Shown here in pieces: positions 20,040 through 30,383 of a DNA stretch of 64,000 nt. The stretch comes from Pseudoalteromonas sp. DL-6. GTDB taxonomy: Bacteria; Pseudomonadota; Gammaproteobacteria; Enterobacterales; Alteromonadaceae. Positions within the stretch are counted from its first letter, which is position 1. Every line of letters begins with the position of its first letter. The notes beneath the pieces were generated by a model. That model was given only the letters and a program-made list of their open reading frames with translations, did not search any database and was not told the origin of the DNA. The stretch covers positions 806,001 through 870,000 of the forward strand of contig NZ_CP019770.1 of NCBI RefSeq assembly GCF_004328665.1, written 5' to 3'. The translations under genes and the position numbers were made by a program.

Positions 20040-20246
20040 GCGCTTCCTTATTTTTTAATCATTACTTTTAAGCTATTATTGGCGTCAAAATTTACGGGCT
20101 TCTTAAATTACTCGCAATTTTGTAACTATTCTATTGTAGAAGTAATTTTAGTATATTTAAACACTGATTAAAGTATATACAGTATTAATTTGATTGATAC
20201 AATATGTAATTAACTCAGTGACTTGTTACAGTCATTTGGAGTATCA

Positions 20247-20606
20247 ATGGACAAGGTATTTATATCACAATTGCATGTCGAAACGATTATCGGGGTGTAT
20301 GATTTTGAAAAGAAAAGTAAACAAAGCCTGTACTTTGATATTGAGATGCTAAGCGACATTAAGCCCGCAGCACAAAACGACGATATTAACTTAGCATTAG
20401 ATTACGCCAAAGTGAGCGAGCGAGTCATCGAGCACAGCACGGCTAAACCAGTTGAGCTTTTAGAAACGTTGGTGGAGCAATTAGCGCAAATTATTTTAAC
20501 CGAATTTAATACACCTCAAGTAACGATAAGAGTTAGCAAGCCCGCCGCAGTTTCACAAGCGCAAACTGTGGGTGTAGAGATAACCCGCAACAAGGCTTCG
20601 GCTTAA
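20247..20606 (+). CDS. folB: Dihydroneopterin aldolase FolB
   Basis: 119 aa from ATG 20247 with TTTGGAG just upstream (20234-20240); an in-frame TTG at 20223 is not supported. It converts 7,8-dihydroneopterin to 6-hydroxymethyl-7,8-dihydropterin and glycolaldehyde. MDKVFISQLHVETIIGVYD matches the family opening, the pterin-binding glutamate lies in LLETLVEQLA near 72, and the catalytic lysine in VSKPAAVSQA near 99. The stop abuts the folK ATG. Confidence 0.94.
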   Translation: MDKVFISQLHVETIIGVYDFEKKSKQSLYFDIEMLSDIKPAAQNDDINLALDYAKVSERVIEHSTAKPVELLETLVEQLAQIILTEFNTPQVTIRVSKPAAVSQAQTVGVEITRNKASA

Positions 20607-21095
20607 ATGGCGCAGATATATATTAGCCTTGGTTCAAACATTAACAAGGCAGAGCATATTCGTCGTGCTCTAGTGGCGTTAAATCAGCACTTTGAAAACA
20701 CACAGCATTCATCAGTATTTGAAAGTGAAGCTGTAGGTTTTGCCGGTAATAACTTTTATAACTCAGTACTTGCCGCCACCACTAACATGGCGCTGGTTGA
20801 TGTGTGCGCGTTATTAAAACAAATAGAACGCGACAACGGCCGCCAAGCAAATGATAAAAAATTTAGCCCACGTACACTGGATCTCGATTTACTTTTTTAT
20901 GATGATGTAATTTGCGAGAGCCCAGCACAACTACCGCGTGATGAAATTACTAAAAATGCCTTTGTTTTGCAGCCTTTAGCCGAGGTGGCGCCTAACTTTT
21001 ATCATCCGGTAGCAAAACAAACGATTGCCCAAATATGGAATGCATATAACAACCCTCAACAAAAACTATGGAAGGTGGAGTTTTCTAACCCATGA
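20607..21095 (+). CDS. folK: 2-amino-4-hydroxy-6-hydroxymethyldihydropteridine pyrophosphokinase FolK
   Basis: 162 aa. It transfers pyrophosphate from ATP to 6-hydroxymethyl-dihydropterin. [13 protein letters not shown] at the N-terminus and the Mg-binding signature [14 protein letters not shown] (about 86-99) are present. It begins directly after the folB stop and overlaps uppP by 4 bases, so folB-folK-uppP form an operon joining folate synthesis with undecaprenyl recycling. Confidence 0.95.
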   Translation: MAQIYISLGSNINKAEHIRRALVALNQHFENTQHSSVFESEAVGFAGNNFYNSVLAATTNMALVDVCALLKQIERDNGRQANDKKFSPRTLDLDLLFYDDVICESPAQLPRDEITKNAFVLQPLAEVAPNFYHPVAKQTIAQIWNAYNNPQQKLWKVEFSNP

Positions 21096-21892
21096 GTATT
21101 ATAGAAATAATTGTTTTAGCCCTAATTCAGGGATTTACTGAGTTTTTACCTATATCGAGTTCTGCACACTTAATTTTACCGTCACAAGTTTTAGGTTGGG
21201 AAGATCAAGGTTTAGCATTTGATGTTGCCGTGCATGTAGGCACTTTAGTTGCGGTTGTTATTTATTTTCGTAAAGAAGTGGCCGATATACTCGGTGCTTG
21301 GTTTAAATCGTTTGGTGCGCAAGGCACAACAGATGATAGCAAACTAGGTTGGTGGATCATTTTAGGTACTGTGCCTGCGGCTATTTTAGGCTTATTGCTA
21401 AAAGACTTTGTTGAACTGTATTTACGCAGCGCATGGGTGATTGCAACCACAACGATCGTATTTGGCTTATTACTTTGGTACGCCGATGCCAAAGGTAAGC
21501 AGATAAAAACAATTTATCAGCTAAACTGGAAAACGGCCCTTATTATTGGCTTTGCACAGGCCGTTGCGATGATCCCAGGTACTTCACGCTCAGGTATTAC
21601 TATGACTGCGGGTTTAATGTTAGGTATGAACAAACAAAGTGCAGCGCGCTTTTCGTTTTTATTAGCTATTCCAATCATTTCGATGATGGGTCTTTATTAC
21701 ACCGCAGAGCTTGCCCTTGGCGATCATATCGTAGATTGGACGGCATTATTGTTAGGTGTAGTGCTGTCGTTTTTATCAGCTTATGCTTGTATTTTTATGT
21801 TTTTAAAAGTGATTGAGCGAATGGGAATGCTGCCATTTGTTATTTATCGTTTATTATTAGGTATAGGTTTAATATTCTTTTTAATGTTATAA
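21092..21892 (+). CDS. uppP: Undecaprenyl-diphosphate phosphatase UppP (BacA)
   Basis: 266 aa, about eight membrane segments. It dephosphorylates undecaprenyl diphosphate, recycling the lipid carrier for peptidoglycan and O-antigen. Motif 1 [17 protein letters not shown] (about 14-30) and motif 2 [15 protein letters not shown] (about 163-177), with the catalytic glutamate and the serine/arginine loop, are intact. Followed by a strong terminator. Confidence 0.96.
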   Translation: MSIIEIIVLALIQGFTEFLPISSSAHLILPSQVLGWEDQGLAFDVAVHVGTLVAVVIYFRKEVADILGAWFKSFGAQGTTDDSKLGWWIILGTVPAAILGLLLKDFVELYLRSAWVIATTTIVFGLLLWYADAKGKQIKTIYQLNWKTALIIGFAQAVAMIPGTSRSGITMTAGLMLGMNKQSAARFSFLLAIPIISMMGLYYTAELALGDHIVDWTALLLGVVLSFLSAYACIFMFLKVIERMGMLPFVIYRLLLGIGLIFFLML

Positions 21893-21906
21893 GCCATTAA
21901 TTTTTT

Positions 21907-21935
21907 AAAGGCCTCCCAATTCGGGAGGCCTTTTT
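21907..21935 (+). terminator. Rho-independent terminator after uppP
   Basis: Perfect 11-bp stem AAAGGCCTCCC (21907-21917) / GGGAGGCCTTT (21923-21933), loop AATTC, then T residues. Confidence 0.95.
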
Positions 21936-22037
21936 ATTTGCGCCAAGGGTTAATGGTAACTTAAGCTAAATTTTGGCATTATAGCGCCATTAAACTTTGC
22001 CTTAGAGCAAACCCCGCGCAGGATGAAAGGATAGTAA

Positions 22038-23393
22038 ATGCATATACATATTTTGGGTATTTGTGGCACATTTATGGGTGGTATTGCCGCTATAGCTAAA
22101 TCATTGGGTCATCACGTTACTGGGTCGGATCAAAACGTTTACCCACCAATGAGTACCCAGTTACAAGAACTGGGTATTGAACTAACGCAGGGCTATGATG
22201 TATCTCAACTAGAGCCAGTACCAGACATCGTTATTATTGGTAATGCAATGAGCCGTGGTAATCCGTGTGTTGAATATGTATTAGATAAAGGCCTGCCTTA
22301 TACTTCAGGGCCTGAGTGGCTAAAACATAACTTATTACAAGATTCATGGGTGCTGGCTGTGGCGGGAACTCATGGTAAAACAACCACCGCCAGTATGTTG
22401 GCGTGGATACTTGAATATGCGGGTTTAAAACCGGGCTTTTTAATTGGCGGAATTGTACAAAACTTTGGTCTTTCTGCGCGAGTTGGGGAAACGCCATTTT
22501 TTGTGATAGAAGCCGATGAGTACGACACGGCCTTTTTTGATAAACGCAGTAAGTTTGTTCATTATTTACCGCGAACGCTTATTTTAAATAATCTTGAATT
22601 TGATCATGCTGATATTTTTGAAGATTTAAACGCGATTAAAAAACAATTTCACCATTTGATGCGTACATTACCGCAAAGTGGCAAAGTGTTGTGGCCTAAA
22701 AATGATGAAGCACTGAGCGATGTTATAGCAAAAGGGTTGTGGAGCGAGAGCGAAACTCTAGGCGATGACTGGGATTATGAATTACTTAAAGCCGATGGTT
22801 CTCAATTTAATGTGTTATTAAACACGCAGCTGCAAGGCGAAGTTAACTGGCAGGCAATTGGTGAGCATAACGTTAAAAATGCCATGATGGCTATTGCAGC
22901 AGCACGCCATGTGGGAATTGCAATAGAGCACAGTATTAAAGCTTTGAGTGAGTTTATCAGCCCAAAAAGGCGGATGGAGCTTAAAGCAGATATTAATCAT
23001 ATTAAAGTGTATGACGATTTTGCCCATCACCCAACGGCAATACAAACAACGCTTGCGGGGCTGCGTGCTAAAGTGGGCGATGAAAAAATCATAGCGATTT
23101 TAGAGCCGCGCTCTAACACCATGAAAATGGGAGTGCATCAATTTACACTTCTCGATTCACTTCGCGATGCAGACGACGTACTGTTATTTGAGCCAGAGAA
23201 CTTAAACTGGTCACTTAAAGAGCAAGCTGACAAAGCGGGTATGCAGTGCTTTGATTCTACAACCGCCATTATTGATACATTGCTTGAGAATATTGAGCCA
23301 AAGCAACATGTTTTAATTATGAGTAATGGTGGTTTTAATGGTCTGCATCAGCAACTTGTTGATGGTTTGGCCGATAAATACAGCGGAGAATAA
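22038..23393 (+). CDS. mpl: UDP-N-acetylmuramate:L-alanyl-gamma-D-glutamyl-meso-diaminopimelate ligase
   Basis: 451-aa Mur-ligase family enzyme that attaches recycled tripeptide directly to UDP-MurNAc, saving three MurC/D/E steps. [15 protein letters not shown] is the N-terminal UDP-binding start, [12 protein letters not shown] (about 110-121) the ATP P-loop, and [10 protein letters not shown] near 332 a Mpl/MurC hallmark. Length fits. The UbiX gene starts one base after the stop, so it heads a tightly packed run to 26383. Confidence 0.96.
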   Translation: MHIHILGICGTFMGGIAAIAKSLGHHVTGSDQNVYPPMSTQLQELGIELTQGYDVSQLEPVPDIVIIGNAMSRGNPCVEYVLDKGLPYTSGPEWLKHNLLQDSWVLAVAGTHGKTTTASMLAWILEYAGLKPGFLIGGIVQNFGLSARVGETPFFVIEADEYDTAFFDKRSKFVHYLPRTLILNNLEFDHADIFEDLNAIKKQFHHLMRTLPQSGKVLWPKNDEALSDVIAKGLWSESETLGDDWDYELLKADGSQFNVLLNTQLQGEVNWQAIGEHNVKNAMMAIAAARHVGIAIEHSIKALSEFISPKRRMELKADINHIKVYDDFAHHPTAIQTTLAGLRAKVGDEKIIAILEPRSNTMKMGVHQFTLLDSLRDADDVLLFEPENLNWSLKEQADKAGMQCFDSTTAIIDTLLENIEPKQHVLIMSNGGFNGLHQQLVDGLADKYSGE

Positions 23394-23394
23394 T

Positions 23395-24018
23395 GTGCAA
23401 TTTAAAGATACAATCACCTTAGCATTTAGCGGCGCATCAGGCGCACCATATGGGTTGAGGCTGTTGGAAGTGTTGCTTGAGCAACAATTTCAAGTGTATG
23501 TGCTTATTTCAAGTGCTGCGCGCGTAGTTTTTGATACCGAGTCCAATGTAAAGCTATCAGGGAATGAAGACAAAGCCACAGAGCAATTAAGCGCGTTATT
23601 TAACGCCAAGCCTGAACAATTAAAGGTGTTCGGCAAAGATAACTGGTTTAGTCCTGTAGCTTCGGGCTCTGCAGCGCCGAAAAAAATGGTAGTATGTCCA
23701 TGTAGCGCAGGGTCTGTGTCTGCGATTGCAGTCGGCGCATCAGATAATTTATTAGAGCGCGCCGCCGATGTGGTGATAAAAGAGCGAGGCCAGCTTATTC
23801 TAGTGCCACGCGAGACGCCATTTAGCGAAATTCACTTAGAAAATATGCTTAAATTGTCGCGTTTAGGGGTCACTATCATGCCCGCTGCACCTGGGTTTTA
23901 TCATCAACCACAAAGCATAGAAGACTTAGTTGATTTTATGGTGGCGCGAATTTTAGATCATTTAAATATTGAACATAATCTCACAAAGCGCTGGGGTTAT
24001 GGTGAGGGTAAGAAATGA
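23395..24018 (+). CDS. ubiX: Flavin prenyltransferase UbiX
   Basis: 207 aa from GTG 23395, chosen because GGAGAA at 23385-23390 precedes it and the mature-like start ([19 protein letters not shown]) follows; a longer frame would run into mpl. It makes prenylated FMN for the decarboxylase UbiD. Motifs: [37 protein letters not shown] near 95-125, and [13 protein letters not shown] near 140. It overlaps the next ABC gene by 4 bases. The mpl-ubiX neighbourhood is common in gammaproteobacteria. Confidence 0.95.
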   Translation: MQFKDTITLAFSGASGAPYGLRLLEVLLEQQFQVYVLISSAARVVFDTESNVKLSGNEDKATEQLSALFNAKPEQLKVFGKDNWFSPVASGSAAPKKMVVCPCSAGSVSAIAVGASDNLLERAADVVIKERGQLILVPRETPFSEIHLENMLKLSRLGVTIMPAAPGFYHQPQSIEDLVDFMVARILDHLNIEHNLTKRWGYGEGKK

Positions 24019-24944
24019 ATAAGCAAAATATTGCTTTAAATATTGAAGGCCTTACCAAGGTTTACAAAAATGGGGTTGAGGCAGTAAAAGGTGTTGATTT
24101 ACAAGTGCATGAAGGTGACTTTTTTGCACTGTTAGGTCCAAATGGGGCGGGTAAGTCAACCACTATTGGGGTGATATCTTCTTTGGTTAATAAGACCAAA
24201 GGTAAAGTTGAAGTATTTGGTCATGATATTGATACCGACCTTGAAGCGGCGAAAGCCAACTTGGGCTTAGTGCCACAAGAGTTTAACTTCAGTCAGTTTG
24301 AAACCCTAACCCAAATACTCGTTAATCAAGCAGGTTACTACGGTGTACCGCGCGGCGAAGCGCACAAACGTGCTGACAAGTACTTAGCACAGCTTGGGCT
24401 ACTTGAGAAAAAAGATAAGCAAGCGCGTACCCTTTCTGGTGGTATGAAGCGTCGCTTGATGATTGCACGTGCCTTAATGCATGAACCAAAGTTACTTATT
24501 TTAGACGAACCAACAGCGGGCGTTGATATAGAGCTGCGCCGCTCAATGTGGGACTTCTTAAGGCAAATTAACGAACAAGGTGTGACCATTATTTTAACCA
24601 CTCACTACCTTGAAGAAGCCGAATTACTGTGTAAAAACATCGCTATAATTGATACCGGCCGTATAGTTGAAAACACCACCATAAAAGCCTTGTTGGCTAA
24701 ATTAGACAAAGAAACCTTTGTATTGGATTTAAAACAGCCTACCAATCCGGTGACGCTTGAAGGGTATAATTTTACCATGACTGATGATCACACCATTGAA
24801 GTTGAGGTGGCTAAATCACAAGGGCTTAATGCTGTATTTAGCGCGTTAACCGAACAAGGTAATACTGTGCTAAGCATGCGTAATAAAGCGAATCGATTAG
24901 AAGAGTTATTTGTAGGTTTATTAGAGCAAGGGCGGGGCGAATAA
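24015..24944 (+). CDS. yadG: ABC transporter ATP-binding protein, YadG family
   Basis: 309 aa. Walker [10 protein letters not shown] (about 42-50), Q-loop VPQEFNF near 92, signature [15 protein letters not shown] near 140 and Walker [13 protein letters not shown] near 162 are all intact, so it should be an active ATPase. The sequence follows E. coli YadG nearly throughout, including the C-terminal [15 protein letters not shown]. Pairs with the permease directly downstream (adjacent, no gap). The substrate of YadGH is not established. Confidence 0.93.
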   Translation: MNKQNIALNIEGLTKVYKNGVEAVKGVDLQVHEGDFFALLGPNGAGKSTTIGVISSLVNKTKGKVEVFGHDIDTDLEAAKANLGLVPQEFNFSQFETLTQILVNQAGYYGVPRGEAHKRADKYLAQLGLLEKKDKQARTLSGGMKRRLMIARALMHEPKLLILDEPTAGVDIELRRSMWDFLRQINEQGVTIILTTHYLEEAELLCKNIAIIDTGRIVENTTIKALLAKLDKETFVLDLKQPTNPVTLEGYNFTMTDDHTIEVEVAKSQGLNAVFSALTEQGNTVLSMRNKANRLEELFVGLLEQGRGE

Positions 24945-25712
24945 ATGTTTAAATATGGTGTAGCCTTAAAAAGTATTTGGATTAAAGAGTGTATTCGCTT
25001 TTTGCGTATTTGGGTGCAAACCTTAGTGCCGCCAGCGATTACTATGAGTTTATATTTTGTTATTTTTGGTAACTTAATAGGTTCGCGTATTGGTGATATG
25101 GGCGGCTTTAGTTATATGGAGTTTATTGTTCCTGGCCTTATTATGATGTCAGTCATAACAAACTCTTACTCGAATGTGGCTTCAAGTTTCTACTCAACTA
25201 AGTTTCAAAAAAGTATTGAAGAGTTATTGGTTGCACCTGTGCCTAATTACATCATTGTATTGGGGTATATGGGGGGAGGCATGACACGAGGCATTATGGT
25301 GGGCTTTATTGTAACGTGTGTTTCTTTATTTTTTGTTGATATACAAATACATAATATTTTTGTGATTATAGCCACTGTTATTCTTACCTCGGCGGTGTTT
25401 GCTTTAGGCGGGTTAATCAACGCTATTTATGCAAACAGCTTTGATGACATAAGTATTATTCCGACCTTTATTTTAACTCCCCTAACTTATTTGGGTGGGG
25501 TATTTTATTCAATCACTCTACTGCCTGATTTTTGGCAGATGGTATCGCAAATAAACCCAATTATTTATATGGTTAACGCATTCAGATACGGATTTTTAGG
25601 TGTTTCTGATGTTGATTTAACAGTTGCGATTGCGGTTTTGTTGGTGTTTATCAGCGTATTATTTACTTTAGCACTGACGCTAATTAAAAAAGGTGTGGGG
25701 CTAAGACACTAA
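24945..25712 (+). CDS. yadH: ABC-2 type transporter permease, YadH family
   Basis: 255 aa with six membrane segments typical of ABC-2 permeases. The conserved stretch IWVQTLVPPAITMSLYF near 23, NLIGSRIGDMGGFSYMEF near 42 and TPLTYLGGVFYSITLLP near 175 follow E. coli YadH. It forms a half-size exporter with the ATPase before it. The stop overlaps the start of the methyltransferase gene by 1 base. Confidence 0.93.
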   Translation: MFKYGVALKSIWIKECIRFLRIWVQTLVPPAITMSLYFVIFGNLIGSRIGDMGGFSYMEFIVPGLIMMSVITNSYSNVASSFYSTKFQKSIEELLVAPVPNYIIVLGYMGGGMTRGIMVGFIVTCVSLFFVDIQIHNIFVIIATVILTSAVFALGGLINAIYANSFDDISIIPTFILTPLTYLGGVFYSITLLPDFWQMVSQINPIIYMVNAFRYGFLGVSDVDLTVAIAVLLVFISVLFTLALTLIKKGVGLRH

Positions 25713-26383
25713 TGAGCGATGCAAATTCACGTAGTATTGTATCTAATCAAGCGGGACTTCACGAAAAGCTTGATGAAATAGTTAATAAACACTTACAAGC
25801 CGAGTTTAAAAAGCCAATTGCAGCGCATACTCAAACCGCATTTGATGAAGTTAATGCTAAGGTGCAAGCTTTTGATGGATCGCTTATCCTAGACTCCTGT
25901 TGTGGGGTTGGTGAAAGCACTGCTAATTTAGCGAAAGGTCATCCTGAAGCGTTAGTGGTAGGCATTGACAAGTCATCTCATCGACTTGATAAGCACGATG
26001 TTGAGTATAAACAAACTGAGAGTGGTCAATACATTTTGGTGCAAGCTGACTTAAATGACTTTTGGCGTTTAGCGGTGGCTGCTAATTGGCAGCCTAGCCA
26101 TCACTATTTGCTTTACCCTAACCCGTGGCCTAAGTCTAAGCACATTCAACGGCGCTGGCATGGGGCGGCTATCTTCCCGTTTATTGTAAAGCTAGGTGGT
26201 TTACTTGAAGTGCGAAGTAATTGGGATATCTATGTTAAAGAGTTTGCCAGAGCGCTCGAATTAGCAGGCCATCCATGTGAAACCGAATTGTTTGAATCAG
26301 ACGAAGCAATTACACCTTTTGAGCGAAAGTACTGGGCCAGTGGCCAGCAAAGTCACCGCTTAATCATCAATCTCAATAGTTAA
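25712..26383 (+). CDS. SAM-dependent methyltransferase, TrmB-like (tRNA m7G family paralogue)
   Basis: 223 aa. A class I methyltransferase fold shows motif I LILDSCCGVGESTANLA near 56 and the later YPNPWPKSKHIQRRWHG near 132. The latter resembles the TrmB signature, but the aspartate of DPW is asparagine here. TrmB proper methylates G46 of tRNA; this paralogue may act on another RNA or position, or be the local TrmB. It is last in the mpl-ubiX-yadGH run and converges with the GGDEF/EAL gene with a 1-base gap. Confidence 0.72.
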   Translation: MSDANSRSIVSNQAGLHEKLDEIVNKHLQAEFKKPIAAHTQTAFDEVNAKVQAFDGSLILDSCCGVGESTANLAKGHPEALVVGIDKSSHRLDKHDVEYKQTESGQYILVQADLNDFWRLAVAANWQPSHHYLLYPNPWPKSKHIQRRWHGAAIFPFIVKLGGLLEVRSNWDIYVKEFARALELAGHPCETELFESDEAITPFERKYWASGQQSHRLIINLNS

Positions 26384-26384
26384 C

Positions 26385-28247
26385 TCATTGCTTTTTAAAG
26401 TGAGTCACATGTGGCGTTGGTTTGCCAAGGTAACTACCTTGCATCAGCGTCACATTTAGTTGGTTGAGTAACTCTGCAACCGTATTATTTTCTACCGCTT
26501 CAACAACCAATTCAAGTCCAAGTTGCCGGGCTATATCAGCGATATAGGCTATAAATAGCGACGTGTTTGCATCGTTTACTAGCTGCTTAGTGATTGCACC
26601 ATCGAGTTTAATGCCATCAACCTCAACCTTTAATGTATTAAGGGTATTAATAAACTCATTCCCCCAACAGTGCATCACCACCTTTGCCCCTTTACTTTTT
26701 ACCATCGCAATAAATGATTTTATTTCGTAATAATGTGAAATAACCTGCGACTCCAAAATTGAAATAGTAATATTTTCAGGATTTGGGTAGCGATGAAGCT
26801 CATAGGCAATATGATCATAAATAGTGGGATCTGCAATATTTTCAGCGCACAGCGTTAACTCCCAACAAATTGCCGATTTACGAAAACGCGAGACACATTG
26901 AGTAAATAGGGTGCGGGTTAACATGCCATTCATACGCAGTCTATTTACCGCATTCGTAAAGATATCAGGGGTTAAAATCTCCCCTTGTGAGGTGACTATC
27001 CTCGGTGAGCAGTCATACCTAATAATTTCATCGGTATGCGTATTAATAACCGGTTGAAAGTAAGGAACAACACGGTGAGCATCAAATGCTTCGCGAATCT
27101 CTTTGGCTATTTCAACATTATATAAATATAGAGATTTAGCGTCGTTAATTGCCTCACAATAGTTAACTATGCGCTGATCGCCTTGCTTTGATTGCAGTAA
27201 CGCAATATGAGCATTTTTAAGTAGTAATGATTTATTACCTCTTGCCACACCGGCGTTAAGGGTAATATAAATGAACGGCTGATTTAAAAACGGTATATTT
27301 TTATTATGCGATTGAATGATACTGTATAGCTCATCAGAGGGAGTTTCTTTATCAGTCAAAATAGCGAGTTTATTAGTTGCAATACGATAAATACGTGCGT
27401 GCAAACGCACTTGCTGCTTAAAGTGAATAAGCAGCTTTTTCATCACTTCATCGGCTGTTTTTGTGCCAAAAAAACGACTGATATTATCAATTTCGTTCAC
27501 TAAAATAATCGCAATTTGCAAATGATGCTCATTACTTTTTTTCAGTCGTTTTTCTAAAGCGATATGATTTGCAAATCCGCTTGCATGGTCCCTCATTAAT
27601 GAACGACGTACCCCATAATAATAAAAAATATACACTATTAATAAAATAATAATTACGCAGCCAAAATGAAACACAGATTGATACAACTCTGTGTTCAACG
27701 CACTGCTAATTTTATCAACGCTAATATCTGCAGCCGTAATATAAGTTCTGCCATTTTTTGCCAGATGGGGAATATACACTGTTTTAGAATGACCGCGATG
27801 CGCTGTTGAAGTTTCAAAAATAGGGGCCGTTGATAAAAATGCAGCCGTAGTGATTGGCGTGGCTTCAGGGTATAGATCTAAAAACTGAGTAACCTTACCG
27901 TTATTTTGATCATCTTGGGTGTAGCTAGAGGCAGTAAAGTAAACGTTTTCATCAATCAGTACCATTGAATATAAATAATCTATATTTAAATCGTTGGCTA
28001 ATGCCGAAAGTTGGTCGGCTTTATTTTGATAGCTTGAAAAACTGATTTCTTGCGCTATTTTATCGTGATAATCACTACCTAAAATATACTTTACGCTGGT
28101 GGCGGCATTTAACAGGCGATTATCAATACTGCGTATCACATCATTATTGATAGTGGTGTAGGTGTAGTAACTGTAACTTATTAAGCTGACTAAAAAAAAG
28201 ACGGTACCGAGCGCCAACCGTGTTAATTTTAGATTTCCTTTTAGCAT
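26385..28247 (-). CDS. Membrane sensor with degenerate GGDEF and EAL domains
   Basis: 620 aa. An N-terminal membrane helix (about 11-30), an extracytoplasmic sensor region (about 31-188) and a second helix (about 190-212) precede a GGDEF-like domain (about 220-355) and an EAL-like domain (about 370-615). The GGDEF signature is replaced by YRIATNKLAIL, so no cyclase activity is expected. In the EAL domain the EALLRW position reads YDCSPRIV and the DDFGTG position reads HCWGNE, so phosphodiesterase activity is unlikely. The fold markers ISILESQ, GIKLDGA and MQGSYLGKP persist. A role as c-di-GMP receptor or protein-interaction hub, like LapD or CsrD, is inference. Confidence 0.88.
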   Translation of the reverse strand: MLKGNLKLTRLALGTVFFLVSLISYSYYTYTTINNDVIRSIDNRLLNAATSVKYILGSDYHDKIAQEISFSSYQNKADQLSALANDLNIDYLYSMVLIDENVYFTASSYTQDDQNNGKVTQFLDLYPEATPITTAAFLSTAPIFETSTAHRGHSKTVYIPHLAKNGRTYITAADISVDKISSALNTELYQSVFHFGCVIIILLIVYIFYYYGVRRSLMRDHASGFANHIALEKRLKKSNEHHLQIAIILVNEIDNISRFFGTKTADEVMKKLLIHFKQQVRLHARIYRIATNKLAILTDKETPSDELYSIIQSHNKNIPFLNQPFIYITLNAGVARGNKSLLLKNAHIALLQSKQGDQRIVNYCEAINDAKSLYLYNVEIAKEIREAFDAHRVVPYFQPVINTHTDEIIRYDCSPRIVTSQGEILTPDIFTNAVNRLRMNGMLTRTLFTQCVSRFRKSAICWELTLCAENIADPTIYDHIAYELHRYPNPENITISILESQVISHYYEIKSFIAMVKSKGAKVVMHCWGNEFINTLNTLKVEVDGIKLDGAITKQLVNDANTSLFIAYIADIARQLGLELVVEAVENNTVAELLNQLNVTLMQGSYLGKPTPHVTHFKKQ

Positions 28248-28500
28248 GTAACATCCTTATTGTTTGTTAGATTTATTATACTTAAAAATTATAAATGCCC
28301 AATATTTTAATTACCCTTTGTACTAAATATAAAAAATAGTGAGATGTTATCTATTTTGTATTGTCTTTTATGGCTTAAAACGAGACATTTTTGTCATATT
28401 GCAGTAAAGTTAGCGCAATTTTTTAGAAATGCCGTTGCTTAAAAACACCTTAAATTAGCGTGTTTTACAAACTAACAGGTGTTTTAGTCACACACTAGGT

Positions 28501-30132
28501 ATGAAGATGGATCAAAAGCGTTGTGCCGTCGCCTCTAAAGAAAGCCTCAAACGGATATTTACCGTTCCAGAGGCCCCTGACTCAACTTTGAGCAAAATAG
28601 AGCTTGAAATTTCGAGTAATTTAGCAGGTTTCTTAAACGAAAATATCGCGGCAATTGAAAAACCATTACATGAAATAGAAAAAGATTTTCAATCGGCGGC
28701 TATCCCTGAAGAGCCAACGTTTGTGTCTTGCTATGCCCAAGATATTATGGAACAGCTGGTTGCTCATTCTGTACATACCGCAGCGCCAAGCTTTATTGGT
28801 CACATGACATCTGCTCTGCCACACTTTTTACTGCCATTATCGAAATTAATGGTTGGGCTAAATCAAAACCTTGTAAAAATAGAAACCTCAAAAGCGTTTA
28901 CTCCATTAGAACGTCAAGTTTTAGGAATGATGCATCATTTAGCTTATGGGCAAAATGATGGCTTTTATTCTAAATGGATGCACAGTGCAAAAACCTCTTT
29001 AGGAGCATTTTGCTCTGGCGGCACCGTGGCTAACATTACTGCGCTTTGGATTGCCCGCAACCGCTTATTAAAAGCAGATGGCAACTTTAAAGGCATTGCT
29101 GCGCAGGGTTTAGTGGCGGGAATGCTTCATTATGGTTACAAAGGGCTGGCAGTTTTAATTTCTGAACGAGGTCACTACTCGTTAGGCAAATCGGTAGATT
29201 TATTAGGCATTGGCCGTGAGAATTTAATTGGTATTAAAACATCGGCTGATAATAAAGTTGATGTAGATGCTATGCGTGAAAAAGCGCTAGAGCTTGAAGC
29301 GCAAGGCATTAAAGTGATGGCAATTATTGGTGTAGCCGGGACGACAGAAACCGGTAATATTGACCCACTTGAAGACATGGCTAATTTAGCACACGAAATT
29401 AATTGCCACTTTCATGTTGATGCAGCATGGGGCGGAGCTACTTTACTGTCTAATACCCATAGGCATTTATTAAAAGGGATTGAGCAAGCAGATTCAATTA
29501 CCATTGATGCACATAAACAAATGTATGTGCCGATGGGGGCTGGTTTGGTGTTGTTTAAAGATCCTGCTGCTACCGATGCCATAGAACATCATGCTGAATA
29601 TATTTTACGTAAAGGCTCTAAAGACCTAGGCAGCCATACACTTGAGGGGAGTCGCCCTGGAATGGCGATGTTAGTGCATGCTTGCTTACGTGTTATTGGT
29701 CGTAAAGGCTATGAAATGCTTATCGATCGCAGTATTAAAAAAGCCCGTTACTTTGCTGATTTGATAAAAGCAGATGAAGATTTTGAATTAATATCTGAAC
29801 CTGAGTTGTGCTTATTAACTTATCGTTATGTCCCTAAGCAAATTAAAAATGCGATAGCACAGGCAGATGCACAAACCCGTTTAGATATTTTTGCCGCGCT
29901 TAATCGTTTTACTGCTAGTATGCAAAAACGGCAACGTGAATCAGGTCGCTCATTTGTATCGCGTACACGTTTAACGCCAATTCAATATGATAATCAACCA
30001 ACTGTGGTTTTTAGAGTGGTGCTTGCGAACCCGCTTACATCAGGTGCTATTTTAAAAGAGATATTAGAAGAGCAGAAAGAGTTGGCACAAACAGATCCGG
30101 TATTTAAAAAATATTTACGAAAATATATGTAA
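28501..30132 (+). CDS. panP: Putative PLP-dependent aspartate 1-decarboxylase PanP
   Basis: 543-aa group II PLP decarboxylase. FCSGGTVANITALWIARN near 170, HVDAAWGGATLLS near 308 and the PLP-lysine motif IDAHKQMYVPMGAG near 345 are typical. Sequence and length fit the PanP family of Vibrio and relatives, which makes beta-alanine from aspartate in genomes lacking PanD. A related role in glutamate or amino-acid decarboxylation cannot be excluded. ATG 28501 and ATG 28507 are both possible starts. The gene is followed two bases after its stop by a MITE-like element that separates it from its terminator. Confidence 0.82.
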   Translation: MKMDQKRCAVASKESLKRIFTVPEAPDSTLSKIELEISSNLAGFLNENIAAIEKPLHEIEKDFQSAAIPEEPTFVSCYAQDIMEQLVAHSVHTAAPSFIGHMTSALPHFLLPLSKLMVGLNQNLVKIETSKAFTPLERQVLGMMHHLAYGQNDGFYSKWMHSAKTSLGAFCSGGTVANITALWIARNRLLKADGNFKGIAAQGLVAGMLHYGYKGLAVLISERGHYSLGKSVDLLGIGRENLIGIKTSADNKVDVDAMREKALELEAQGIKVMAIIGVAGTTETGNIDPLEDMANLAHEINCHFHVDAAWGGATLLSNTHRHLLKGIEQADSITIDAHKQMYVPMGAGLVLFKDPAATDAIEHHAEYILRKGSKDLGSHTLEGSRPGMAMLVHACLRVIGRKGYEMLIDRSIKKARYFADLIKADEDFELISEPELCLLTYRYVPKQIKNAIAQADAQTRLDIFAALNRFTASMQKRQRESGRSFVSRTRLTPIQYDNQPTVVFRVVLANPLTSGAILKEILEEQKELAQTDPVFKKYLRKYM

Positions 30133-30133
30133 C

Positions 30134-30332
30134 TAACCTGAACTCTGGTTAAGAGATTTACTAACATATTGAGTCAAAAAATGATGTTTATGTTTATTTT
30201 CACTAGCCAGAGATTTTCAGTGAAAACAAGGCGAACTTACGCGTCAATAGCTAGCCTATTGCAAGTAAATTCAACGCAGTTAGCGCTGAAAATAGCTGCT
30301 TGAGATAGATTTATTATTCAGAGTTCAGGTTA
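30134..30332. mobile_element. 199-bp MITE-like element with 14-bp perfect terminal inverted repeats
   Basis: The ends TAACCTGAACTCTG (30134-30147) and CAGAGTTCAGGTTA (30319-30332) are perfect inverted repeats. The interior has no convincing reading frame and contains further palindromic segments (for example the TTTTCACT / AGTGAAAA pair around 30196-30225). It starts two bases after the panP stop and precedes the shared terminator. A TA boundary duplication is possible. I recall similar sequences dispersed in Pseudoalteromonas genomes, but that needs a genome search. Confidence 0.68.
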
Positions 30333-30346
30333 AATATAAATGCTAT

Positions 30347-30375
30347 AAAAAAAGACGCGATTAAGCGTCTTTTTT
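30347..30375. terminator. Bidirectional terminator between panP and argE
   Basis: Stem GACGC (30354-30358) / GCGTC (30365-30369) extended by an A7/T6 pairing on its flanks. It can terminate argE (-) and, read through the MITE-like element, panP (+). Confidence 0.85.
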
Positions 30376-30383
30376 GTTACTGA

